Shown one piece after another: positions 1 through 10,716 of a stretch of DNA of 64,000 bases. The translations under genes and the position numbers were made by a program. Position 1 is the stretch's first letter; each line of letters starts with the position of its first letter. The notes beneath the pieces were generated by a model. That model was not told the origin of the DNA, made no database searches, and saw only the letters and a list, made by a program, of their open reading frames with translations. This DNA is from Chrysoperla carnea (taxonomy: Eukaryota; Arthropoda; Insecta; Neuroptera; Chrysopidae), in contig NC_058337.1 of the NCBI RefSeq assembly GCF_905475395.1, positions 101,364,368-101,428,367 on the forward strand. Reading direction: 5' to 3'.

Positions 1-1753
1 TTAGCAGCATCTCTTACCCGAAGACGTCTCGACTTTGGGTGAAAGGTTTTTCTGGAAGAGGGTACAGAAGACTCCATGGCCTAGGTGCTAAGAATCCACT
101 TGCGATACTTCTCTTATGTTTTATTATTAATATCATCCTAAAAGAAAAACCTCTAGCTATGAGAATTTTCGTAGAGGAAATTTATTGAACTCGATTTTGA
201 CGGCAAGTTCAAATTTAACTTTCCTTAGTAAAATGGAATCAAAAAATTTGAAAAAGATAAATTTTTTTTATTTCACTTTAATATAAAAACTTTCTATCAA
301 GAAATTAATAACTTCTTGATGCTTTTACTTCGTAATTCGTGTACTTAAAATTTATTATTCTGCATTAAAGAAAAACTTTTTTATATTATGCAGGACTAGT
401 AGTGGGTAGCAAAACTAATACAACAACATTGTTTGAATGAAAAATCACGATTTAAAAAACTGTTTACGTGACCTATTTCATTCCAAGATTTATGTGTGAT
501 ATATCCTGTTATTTTTGTATTGAGTTACTTTTTATTTAAACTTAGTTTATTTTGTTCATTTTTTTTATTGTTACTAAAAAAAAAGCAAGAGCTGCGTAAG
601 CTTAACAATTTCGGTTAAGTCTAAGTTTTCTGGAAAAACAACTCTCGACACAAAAACAATCTGGAGCCAAAACAACTCGCTACAAAAATAAACTCACGTT
701 AACCATGCGACTCCGTTCAATCCTGATCCACGAGTTGGCCATGCCTTTAAGGGGATCGAGTTTACACAGATCAACGGGGTTTTAGGTTTTTTGGTTAATC
801 CTGTGATTGCTTTTTTTACTGATTCAAGAGTTAGTCATGCCTTTAATTTGGTCGCATTGATCTACAAGTTGTTTTTGTGCCGAATTTGTTTATACAAGAG
901 TTTTAATGGCCGAGTTATTTTGCTAGTAGCCTCGCTAGAGAGTCAGTCAAATTTACCTTTAATTGTTTGGAATGGAAATAAGACTAAAATGAAAATAAGA
1001 AATATTGGTTTATTACAAAAGTTTGGTATTACAATTATAGTTTTTTAATGATTATTAACATTAATTGAAGTTAAAATAATTAAAGTAAAAGTATATAAGT
1101 AAGAAAAAGATCAGTTCGTCAAAAATTTTACCAACTTCATTGGGCAAAAGTACTTTTGACTGATTTTGACGCAGTTAAAGTAGTTTTGCCCGGTTAAGCG
1201 TTTTGACTGTAACATATATATAATTTAAAATATTGTTTCAGAGTACTATTTTAATACATAAATGAAATCAATATCCTTAATCATCGCTTTCTTGAAGGAT
1301 TGCCTAACCTATTGAAATTTTGAAATGGCATTCAATCAATCAGATTTCAAATTTGCCACTTCTTATGCCCTAAAAATAGTGTTCTTCTTCTCTAAGAACT
1401 ATTTCAAGTCCATATTGCGCTTATTACTCTATCGTCGATCCACCAAATTTGGAACGCTTGAGTCTATATTAGAGTTGAAAGCGTAATGGAATTATATCAC
1501 AAACATCTAAGTAAACAGTTATACAAATTGCTATTATGACTTATGTTATCTTTCCTAGAAAGAGGAAAGTGTCGATGAAATTAAGGGTAAAGATTGATTA
1601 TACTTCTACAAATAATTCTAACTTTACAAACTCTAAATTGCGTTTTTAGTCTATTAAACGTTGATACTACGCACTGTCCGTTTGAATTTTTTAGCTCTTC
1701 TTCCATAATGTATAAATAATATAAATACTTTTTTTTACTCAGAGAACCAAGAC
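1..1753. other. Intergenic DNA downstream of the sugar transporter
   Basis: AT-rich DNA without a convincing gene. The 85-codon open frame at 791-1048 has no recognisable motif. Two stretches near 715-785 and 815-885 look like diverged direct copies: both contain 'catgcctttaa' followed by related sequence ending in 'gatc(a/t)ac', which suggests an old tandem duplication. I see nothing else. Confidence 0.5.
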
Positions 1754-3147
1754 TCAAATATAAGTAGAAACGTCTTTATTACTTTGATTCTTTTTATTTT
1801 TAACCGGTATAACTTCAAGTGAAGTTCCACCAATAGTTTGGCGCCGAAGCATCAATTGTATTTCTTCCAAAGTTTTATTTTTCGTTTCCGGTAAGTACAC
1901 AATTCCAAATATAGCACCCAAAATACAACTAAACGCGAATATCGTAAATGGAACATACATACCGAAAGTACTATCTAAATATTGAAATAGTTTAGTGATA
2001 AGACTAGCTATTAACGCAAAATACATGTCCATAACAGCCAATGCTTTTGATTTAACGTTTGTCGGAAATAATTCCGCTAACATTGTAACTGGTATAATAC
2101 TCAGACCAAGATTGTACATTACAATAAAACTACATAACGAGACCATTGGTATCCAAAAATACTCAGAAACGTCGGCACCATTTTGTTTTAGATAAAAATA
2201 TATTGCCGTAATACCCAAAGTTATTGCACAGCCTGCAGACGATAAGGTGTATAAAATTTTTCTTCCTAATTTATCAAGGAGTAGCGAAGAAAAACACACT
2301 GTTATAACTTGTATCGAATTAAAAATAATCACTGCCGTTGTCGCTGAGATAAAATCATTGTTCGCGGCGAAAATAATTTGGCTATAGAATGTTACTGCGG
2401 ATATTCCAGATAATTGTTGCGATGTCCGTAATCCAATACATGTTAACAACGCTCTAAAATTTCCAGGTTGAACAACTAAATCTTTATATGAACCACGTTC
2501 AGACATTTGTTGTTGCACTGCAGTTTTAATAACTTCTAATTCTTGGGTTATAATTGCTGATTTTCCACCTCGTAGATATTGTAAACTTTCTGCAGCAGCT
2601 TTGGTGTTTTCTTTCATTAGCAAATAATATGGTGATTCCGGTAAAAAAATGCATAAAACTAATTGGACTAATGGTACAACTGCATATATAAAAGATACAA
2701 TTTGTATTGATACAAATGGTCCTACACTATTAACAAATAATCCAGCAACTAGTTGAAACACTGCTAGAAAACTTGATAAAAAGCCTCGAATACGACAGCT
2801 TGCAATTTCGCCAACATACATTAATACGGCTGTATAAGTAATACCATCTGCAATACCAGCAATACAGCGGCCCAACATAAATATGTAATATTCGCGACCC
2901 AAGCCAATACAAAGCCATGAAATTAAATATAATGGTATGGTTAACATCGTTGTTAGTTTCCGTCCATAACGATCCACTAAATCTGCGGCTAATGGTGCGG
3001 CCACTAATGCGAATATCAATGACGCCACAGCTAACCATGATCCTTCCGAATCGTTAATTGGTATGTAGGAGTCTTCACTCAGTAATTTTGGTAATGTTGG
3101 TGATGGCCAGTTGTAATGGATACCGCATGACATTACGCTCAGCGAAA
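1754..3147 (-). CDS. MFS sugar transporter, Tret1-like (5' exon missing)
   Basis: Plasma-membrane transporter of the major facilitator superfamily, closest by eye to insect facilitated trehalose transporter (Tret1-like) proteins; the actual sugar cannot be read from sequence. This exon encodes about 463 residues and most of the 12 membrane helices. Family motifs appear in order: WPSPTLPKL after helix 1, DRYGRK in loop 2-3, GRCIAG and EIASCRIRG around helices 4-5, PESPYYL before the central loop, QLSGISAVTFYS in helix 7, DKLGRK in loop 8-9, and PETKNKTLEEIQ at the C terminus, then the stop at 1754-1756. The Met at 3133 is probably not the start. The frame stays open upstream (S-L-S-V) to a clean acceptor (ttcttttacag) at 3148-3150, and the exon begins with 2 nt of a split codon. 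One or more upstream exons must supply the cytosolic N terminus and the start of helix 1; I could not find them. Confidence 0.9.
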
Positions 3148-3185
3148 CTGTAAAAGAAGATAAAACTCTTTTTTTTACCTTTTAT

Positions 3186-3262
3186 ATTTAAAATATGTAT
3201 CAAGGTATACTAATTTTAGTCAAAAGTTTGCAATCGCTTGGAAATATTGATAACACAAACTA
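3186..3262 (+). repeat. Truncated copy of the 'ataccatg' dispersed repeat
   Basis: It carries the repeat's start ('aggtatactaa', 'aaatattgat') seen in longer copies at 27.9 and 60.8 kb. It stops just before the next repeat, which begins at 3269. Confidence 0.5.
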
Positions 3263-3268
3263 CCGTAG

Positions 3269-3525
3269 TCATACATCCTTAATTAGTCGGGCACAACGGA
3301 TTTTTTTTGTTTTCAATAATTTAAATTTTAAATAGTTTTTTTTTTAGTTTCCACTGAACAGTTTTGGAGAAATCTATGAAAAAATATCATCCATCTATCG
3401 TTTTCCCATAAGACCAATGTTTTAAAAATTTTCAGAATTGATTTAGGCATAGCCCAACTTCATATTTAAAAAAAATCAAGCCCTTTATTCAAAATTGCCC
3501 TGACGTTCGTACATCCTTAAAAAAT
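3269..3525 (+). repeat. Dispersed element with 'tacatccttaa' at both ends, copy A
   Basis: A second copy lies at 59487-59820. Shared blocks include 'ccttaattagtcgg', 'tttggagaaatctatgaa', 'atcatccatct' and 'cccaacttcatat', in the same order. Both copies start with 'tacatccttaattagtcgg' and end with 'gtacatccttaaaa', so a short direct repeat marks both edges. No coding potential is seen. Confidence 0.75.
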
Positions 3526-6180
3526 TATCAATTAAAAAAAAATTGGTTTTCTTTAACAAATATCTATTAAATATATAAATACCGGTAATTGTTGATAATA
3601 ATTCACGAAATAATTTCGGTTTGTTAAACACATTCTTTGAGTCACTTATTTTAATGGTCATTTTCAAAAAAAATTTAAAACTATCCAAAAATAGAATAAA
3701 AAAATTAACTACTTGATTGTTAAAAGTTGCTATGTAAAAAACATTATATTTTTAATAATAATAAATTTTAGACGTGACCGCTTCAGTCTTAAATAATAAA
3801 ACTTATAAAGAGTGTCACAAAATTAACGCAAAAATTGAATATTTGCCCATATGTATGATAAAGTGTTGACAATAAAATGAAAATTTAAATTAAAAATACT
3901 TTTTAAGGACAAACTTTTATTGTACTAAAAAGTAGATAATAATTTTTTTTAGGAGTTACTCATACATGATTATGTGTAAAAGCTTGAGGCGCTCAATATA
4001 GGCCATGACGAAAAATTTTGTTTAAAATTTTCACATGATATAAATATAACGTTTCCACGTAAGTAAATATCATAAAAATTAAATGATTTACATTAGAAAG
4101 GTAAATAAATATTACCTACAATTATGAATTGAATTTTTTTTCTTATTTACTTGTACTAAAGTAAGGTAGTATAGTCGTGATAACCGATGATAAAAATGTT
4201 TTATATTATTTCGTATTTATAAAGGATGTTTTAATTAATTTTGAACCTTAAAGCCAAAGTTCAAACAAATTTAGGTCGAAAACCTAATAGTTTATGTAGA
4301 AATTGAATACCAAAATCTACATTTTTTTATATAGAAGCATATTTTTCATTCCATTTTTGCAACAATAGGAGATAAAAGGAAACTTTAAACAGTAAAAATA
4401 ATCTTCATTAAAAAAGTAAAACTTTTGCTGGGATCATTTTCCCCAAAGCGATCAAATTCCGCAGTGATACTAAAAAAAACAATAGGGGATAATCCTGATG
4501 TCGAATTGGCCATATTATCCACAAAAATGTAAAACTACACTTGATACCATGACAAAATTTGAAAGTGAAATTAAAATTGATCAAAAAACGAAGAAGTTAC
4601 AAGCAATCAAAGGTTGCATCCAAAGGTTTCCCATCTCCTTTTAGCAAAACAAAGTTTTATATGTAATCTCTGTGGCGATACTCACGTATGACGTCAATAG
4701 TGGATATCTTCCTTTTTTTTAATTAAGAATTTTAAAACGTTTAAATCTTGCATACTAAAAAAGATTTTTGAAACCAACTTCACTTTTCTATTCGTGAAGA
4801 GGCAATTCCTCATCTGAAGTGATAAAAAAAATTTAATGTGATCCCCTACTTTGGGTAAAACATGACATTTATTTTCTATCTAAGTTTCTTACAAGTTATG
4901 AATCAGTCAGCTTTTAATAAAACCTGAAACCTATATGTTTTCTTAATAGAATTTATTTTTCGATTCTCAGACATACGAAAAATTCTGAAGAAACTAGATC
5001 TTCGAATATAAATTATTCTATATATGAAATTAAGCAGTACAGATTAAAAACTCGTAGTTTCATAGTAAATCTATGGAAATTAAATTAAGCAGTTTAGCTT
5101 CCTTCTTAGCATAAATGGGAATATAACAACCAATCAAAAAGACGCAATTGAAAAACAATATTTCTTTGAAAAACAATATTTTCACATGAATTTTCTCAGT
5201 AGGTGTAAGAACTAGAAGAATGAAAAATTTGTACAGTACCTACTTCGGGATAATACCTAGATAGCGAGACACAATACATTTTTTTTATATCTAAATTCAA
5301 AATATTTCATTATACACAGGGTTTTAAAACAATTTATTATGTTTGTTCGATTGAAACAAAAAAAACACGCTAAGCTACATCATAGTCAATATTAAATTTT
5401 GATTTTATTGAATTCCTAAGAAAAGTGTGCTTACGATTGAACTATCTTTAAACGCAACTGATCTAACAATAGGCATCCATAAATTATTTTAAAATAGACA
5501 GTAAAGTAGGTGACTTTTTTTAAAAATTTTTCAACAACAAATGCATGAGATAAGATTCTAGTAGCTATTAAAATATTTCATCATTGAAAACGTGGAAATA
5601 TCATAGGCAGATAAGATTTTTTTCACAAGAAAATTATGTGGGGAAGCTACAACTACTCTTTTGAAGGGCGTTCTAATCTAAATTTTGCACACTATTTACC
5701 AAATACGGACATTTTATCAAAAAATAACACAATCAATCTAAAAATAAAACGTGGGAAACTGGAAAATATATGACACACTAATAAATTACACAAGTAACAC
5801 AATACTTTGTTGCGTGCTACATTTTTCGAAGAAGCTTACTCAAAAAAGTGTCACACACTTAGTTACAAATATTGGTTCTGGAATAGGCACTCCTGAATCA
5901 ATATTTGTAATTTATAAATTAATGAATCAACTCACTTTAAGGACTATACTCAGAATACATAAATATTTCTATTCTATTCTAACATTCTTAAGTTCAACTC
6001 ATAGATAAAATTGGTAATTTTCTGAACGGTACATTATTATACTTTTTTAAGCTATCCTTTGATTTAATCATTCTTATATATTGCCATCATAATGCACCCC
6101 TATCCCTTACTTAAGAGTTAAATTGAAAATGTATTTTGACATATGATATTCTTTTGTTTTTAATAATATACAACTTAAAC
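3526..6180. other. Intergenic DNA, no gene seen
   Basis: AT-rich sequence without a recognisable product in any frame. The 85-codon frame at 5751-6008 has no family features and overlaps a small hairpin (5863-5874 pairing with 5899-5910). The missing first exon of the sugar transporter could lie here, but I could not identify it. Confidence 0.4.
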
Positions 6181-6316
6181 ATTTTCATTTCAATTACGAT
6201 TCATTATTGTTTCGGGTAGACAGTTGGACAAAGATTTAATAATTTTGTTATTCATTTTACCACATTAGTTTTTTGACATACAGCCCGAAACGAAAGGTAA
6301 TCACTTTTTAAAAAGG
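6181..6316. mobile_element. Diverged copy of the 'tttcggac' inverted-repeat element
   Basis: It resembles the elements at 17990-18163 and 26879-27046. The left end holds 'ttttcat' then 'gtttcggg', and the right end holds 'cccgaaac' then 'aatcactttttaaaaagg'. It is more decayed than the other two, so the call is tentative. Confidence 0.4.
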
Positions 6317-6343
6317 AAAGGTGTATGTACCAATACCCAGCAA

Positions 6344-6780
6344 CCATGAATTAAGACCAAGACCAAGAAGCAACTCCAAGACCTAACTTTGCACAGCCAA
6401 GATTTATTTGCGCAAGACCAATTGACTCATAACAAGACTTTTATCAAACTTATTGTTGAAAATAATAAATTAATCGCCTAGAGAATTTTTCAATGTGCTT
6501 TTTTATTATACCTGAGATGCTTTATACCTCGGTATAACACAGATTGGGTGAAAGAATTTGATTATCTGTTCTCATCATTTTTATATAGATATTATATATG
6601 TAGATAAGTCTTAATCGAAACTTCAAAGTTCAAAACATGGCTGGTGGAAGATAAAAGATACAAGACTCGATTGACCAAGAACAAGATTAAGACTATTTTT
6701 GCAAGCCCAAAACCAAGACTCATCTCTGCCAGACCAAAACTCGATTCTGCAAGACCAAGACATATTTTTTCAAGACATGG
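6344..6780. repeat. Imperfect 'caagacca' repeat clusters
   Basis: Two clusters, about 6347-6440 and 6660-6780, are built from variants of 'caagaccaaga' and 'ccaagactc'. The 166-codon minus-strand frame at 6592-7092 reads through this repeat and the adjacent SINE and is not a gene. Confidence 0.5.
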
Positions 6781-6919
6781 ATACTTTAAAGTGATTGATA
6801 ATTTCAAATATAATTTTTGACATGCAATGTTCATTTGTTTCAAATCTACCAAATCTGTTTTTTTTTTGTTTTTTTTGCTTAATACATCATGTATTATACA
6901 TGGCAGAAATACTTTAGTA

Positions 6920-7234
6920 TAATAATAATAATAATAGTAATAATAATGGAGTTTAACCTTCGTTTCTCTGACATAAACGTCTATAACAGAGATCATCCAC
7001 ATCATTATTTTTTTAAATTTATTTATTAAACTACATCCGTATACAATTAAATTTATGACGTGGATAGAGTCGGTAACTTCGTTCTTATCCAAGCGACGAC
7101 TGTGTGATAAATTTTACCGTCACATTAATTATAATTGTTCACACTGCCGCTGCCTGGGTTCGAGCCCGCAACCTAAGTCTCAGTAGACAAACGATTAAAA
7201 CCAGCCCCTTAACCCGCTCGGCTACTTATCCTCT
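6920..7234 (-). mobile_element. tRNA-derived SINE with target-site duplications
   Basis: On the minus strand this begins with a tRNA-like head. An A-box-like 'tagccgagcgggttaagg' maps to about 7208-7225, and a B-box-like 'cgggctcgaaccc' to about 7157-7169. A unique body follows, then a microsatellite tail of (tta)n at 6920-6948. A perfect 15-bp direct repeat, 'agaaatactttagta', flanks it at 6905-6919 and 7235-7249, the hallmark of target-primed insertion. The head most resembles a Ser/Leu-type tRNA, but it does not fold as an intact tRNA, so this is a SINE and not a tRNA gene. Confidence 0.85.
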
Positions 7235-7249
7235 AGAAATACTTTAGTA

Positions 7250-8038
7250 GTGTAATAACAAAGGAAATTTTCCGTGCCTATAGTACAAAAAAATAATTTA
7301 TATGTACCGATAATAAAGTTTTTTTAAATAATTGAATGTAATAATAATAAATATTATACAAAGAATAAAATCGATTGTGGTTAAGTTATATTTATATTCA
7401 ACGAAACGCATACGACAAAGCACGTATTTATGTTATGGTGATCATGTTCTTGTTTTACCCTTGCTACACTACTTCATAAAAACTTTTCCCTCTTTTATCC
7501 AATTTTATGAGCATGTTGTTGAATTATCAATGATGTATATTTTACATGTCTGTTTAACAGCATATGAAAAGGGTGATTATTAGCTGTAATGACATAAGAA
7601 ACCTACACATTTTATGCGAAACTGGGCAGTATACTGGCCAAACGCACTTAAATAATTGCGCACTTTATGAGAAACTAGCTAAAAAAAAAACAATTAACTA
7701 CTGAACTGATTTTTCAAGCAGAAATCACTTTTTTTTTCTAGTATGCTTTTGTTGCCCTTTACAGAATTTCAGATTTAGTATTCTATCAAACCGATCGACT
7801 GCGAGTGCGTAGACATGACTTCCACGATATGCAATCTAACACCCGAGAAACGATTGCATGCAATTTTACAAGGCAACTAGTTAGAGCTACAACTGCATTA
7901 ATTAAGATTTCAATTCCATTCAGTTATAACTACGATTTTGCATAATCACTTTATGCGCAACTTTCCCGAAATTATTGGGTTGAAAATATCGAAAAAGATT
8001 GAAACGTAATTGAAATGAAGAATTTTGAAAAAACTGCT
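7250..8038. other. Intergenic DNA, no gene seen
   Basis: The 83-codon frame at 7332-7583 has no recognisable motif. I see nothing else. Confidence 0.4.
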
Positions 8039-8249
8039 TTTAAAGCATAGAGATTATACCAAACGGTTGCTCGCAGTAGAAAGGGGCAGATAAAGTAGGC
8101 GCGTATAGCTCTGTCTTCACCTTTCTTCTACGTCTCTCTTTTACGCCTACAATTTCTGTCTATTTCTACCTCTCCCATTGCGGTCTAGTATTCACTTATT
8201 GCGATTCCTATGTCTATACAGCTCTATGGTATTATCTCTATGCTTTAAA
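8039..8249. mobile_element. Small MITE with 23-bp inverted ends
   Basis: Left end 'tttaaagcatagagattata' continues to 8061. It is mirrored at 8227-8249 as 'tggtattatctctatgcttt' continuing to 'aaa'. The two ends differ at about one position over 23. The 211-bp interior is pyrimidine-rich in places and has no ORF. No target duplication was resolved. Confidence 0.65.
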
Positions 8250-9250
8250 GTCCTTTTTTAAACTATAAATGGTTACTTCCGGCAACCAACAATCAAGCAA
8301 TCCGTAATATGGAATCAGGTGAACTAATAATTCACATTTTAATGAATAATTGATGATTTTCTTGCGACCTTTATCCAACAACAATTGTCGAAAACAAAGC
8401 ATGTTTCAGATTATATTTCTTATAACTATTGTTAGGTTAATAGAATTAGATACTTAATTTATCGAAGTCTATCAAAAAATTAAACGAATCAGTCTGTATA
8501 TAGTCATAATGAATTTTATATTCAGTCGAATAAAATGACGCGTATCATTAACTTGTCTACGACAATTTATTTTTTATAGTTTTATTACTAGTCGATATTA
8601 TTCATTACTTTTATACATGGACAGTATTCGCACGCTAGTCGCTATGATGATATTTTAAACTTAAAAAAGTATTTATCATGTTGTTAAAATATTCATTTGA
8701 ATACTGTTGAAGGATAGGTTCATTATAACAAAACTTTCAAATATTTTTATAATTGTAACTTTTTAATTTATTCATGCATTAGCTCTGAACGAGAGAGCAT
8801 AGGAAGGCTTCATTGGAGAGCAAAAACAAAAAAAACATTAATATGTTCTTTTTATAAGCACTTTTCACACTTGAAATAAGTAACAAAGGATAATAAACGC
8901 ATCAAACTGTAAGAAACACCAACAATATTGAAAGTGTGTGAGTATCAGCGCCATGGGGCAGAAACTGGAACTATATTTTAATGACTAGACTAGACACGTA
9001 CTTAAACGTTATCTATCCAAGTCAATTGCCTAGCTGTTTGATTGAATGGCTGTTTATTCTCAAGGGTACTACTTGAACGAAGCCGCTTAGTAAAATAACT
9101 AGGCTGTTAATTAAAGGACTAATTAAGCTAGTTGGCTGCGACATATAAATGAAATTAAGGCGTCACCAAGTAGTATTCTCTTCATCTTTTTGATTGTTTT
9201 AAAAAATATCGTGAAATAAAATATCAACAAACCAAATCAAAACAAAAGGA

Positions 9251-9640
9251 ATGAATTGCAAGTGGGCAGTCGCGGCAAGTTACTCAACTTCAAATGTGAT
9301 TGCGCGGCATAATAAACCGTTTCAAGAGAGACTGTTTTCGAAGGAAGGCCGGTTAGCATGCGAGCTCTCACTTTTTCATGATTTCTATAATAAATACTCC
9401 TTTATCTAGAAACACAATTAAAGAATCTTAAAACTGACCCGAAATCTAATAGATCAACAAATTGACATTAATTCTGTTCATTTTACATCGCTATGTCTTG
9501 ACCAAAGCACTGAAGTCATTAAATCTGCGCGTTTAGCTGTTTTTGCTCTTTATTGCGTAGAAAACGTCATTCAGGAAGAATTAATTGCGAATCCCAATAG
9601 ACATGAAAATTATTTGACGGTACGTCTACGACCTCATTAA
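9251..9640 (+). pseudogene. Decayed hAT-type transposase (GTF2IRD2/ZBED-like)
   Basis: One frame, read through two stops near 9407 and 9419, gives segments resembling hAT-derived transposases. The N-terminal part contains AASYSTSNVIARHNKPF, like the usual 'ASY.V...IAK..KPF' block. Downstream comes SLCLDQSTEVIKSARLAVF, matching the family's 'LALDESTDV.DTAQLAIF' block that includes catalytic-domain sequence, then EELIANPN. Both blocks are in the same frame and in the right order, which argues against chance. The start is uncertain and the BED finger and most of the catalytic domain are absent. It ends 133 bp before the separate hAT element at 9774. Confidence 0.6.
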
Positions 9641-9773
9641 GCATTTCTTTAGAAATAATGACACGGTCATACATAAAGGTTGGCGGTTATATATAAGTTG
9701 TAAAAGTTTTAATATTTTTTTTTTTAGTTATAAATATAAGTTTGTAAAAGATTAAACGATATACTCTGAGTAC

Positions 9774-10617
9774 CAGGGCCGGATTTAAATTTCTGCCGCC
9801 CTGGGGCACTGAAGAAAATGCCGCCCTATGACTGAAATTTTATTTTAATAGTTTTGGTATCTTATTTTTTAAGAATTAGAATAACTAATTAATTGCAGAA
9901 AAAAGAACCGCTTCATAACGAGCTGATTATCTGGTTGCAGATAAAGATTTTAACGCAATTCTTTTTTCAGTATGAAACTGTAAGACTTCCCAGCGATGCG
10001 TCGATGCAGTAAAAAAGTTGTATAAAGTTTGTACTGTATGAAAGAATGAAGCAGCTTCTGAGGCGCATTCTACTGCGTGAACTCCAACTAAATTCATAGA
10101 ATGAGCAGCACAAGGAGCATGTTCTGCAAGATATAATTTCATGAATTCTTGCCTGTAAGCCCGAATAAATCCCTAATACATTATTCGCGTTATCATATGA
10201 CTGACTTTGACAATCTGAGAGATCAAGATCAAAAAACTCAAGAACAGATAATACAGCAACTAGCAAATCTTCAGCTTTATGTCCAGAGTTCCCAATAAAC
10301 ATAAGAAAAAAATTTTTTTTTAATTCTTCAAAAAAAACTATATTTATCAATTCCAGAAAAAAAAATATCAAATTTTATTTTTTCAAACCTTTATGGAAAT
10401 AAATTAATTTTATTTTAATAGTTTTCACTTAAATTTAATATATTATAATATACAAAATTTTAATTTGATACATAATGCAATTATATTTCTTGAAAGATCA
10501 AATGTTTATTTAAAAGAATTAGTTAATTATATATTGTATAGAAAATGTTTTCTCACTTTCCAAATTTTGCCGCCCTGGGCGCTAGCCCCGATTGCCCCTA
10601 GTGTAAATCCAGCACTG
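9774..10617 (-). mobile_element. Non-autonomous hAT element with 8-bp target duplication
   Basis: The left end 'cagggccggattta' is mirrored by 'taaatccagcactg' at 10604-10617. Inside each end lies a second inverted block around 'tgccgccctggg'. An exact 8-bp duplication, 'ctgagtac', flanks the element at 9766-9773 and 10618-10625; an 8-bp duplication is the hAT signature. The 844-bp body is too short for a complete transposase and carries the broken fragment listed separately. It sits about 100 bp before an acceptor site of the membrane-protein gene, in the intron. Confidence 0.92.
9927..10371 (-). pseudogene. hAT transposase fragment, ZMYM1-like, frameshifted
   Basis: On the minus strand, 10371 to about 10140 encodes GHKAEDLLVAVLSVLEFFDL, then SQSYDNANNVLGIYSGLQA and RIHEI. 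The reading then shifts frame near 10140 and continues as HAPCAAHSMNLVGVHAVECA, then FFTASTHRWEVL, and ends with LKSLSATR. These blocks are typical, and in order, for hAT-derived 'zinc finger MYM-type protein 1-like' sequences (SYDNA.NM.G.Y.G.QARI, C.AHSLNLVG, STHRW, LKSLSDTRW). Only the central portion survives. The frameshift and the lack of catalytic flanks show it is not functional. It lies inside the target-duplicated element. Confidence 0.85.
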
Positions 10618-10716
10618 CTGAGTACATTAATGTCATGCAATTACAAATGTTATTTAAACATACATAAAACATTGACCAAACTAATAAATTAATAATAGAA
10701 ATTTTTATTGTTTCAG

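Noticed and set aside
6592..7092. 166-codon open frame, minus strand
   Set aside because: It reads through the SINE body and the 'caagacca' repeat; the Tyr run is the (tta)n tail.
7140..7235. Possible tRNA gene
   Set aside because: A- and B-box-like words are present, but no complete cloverleaf forms, and flanking duplications mark a SINE head.
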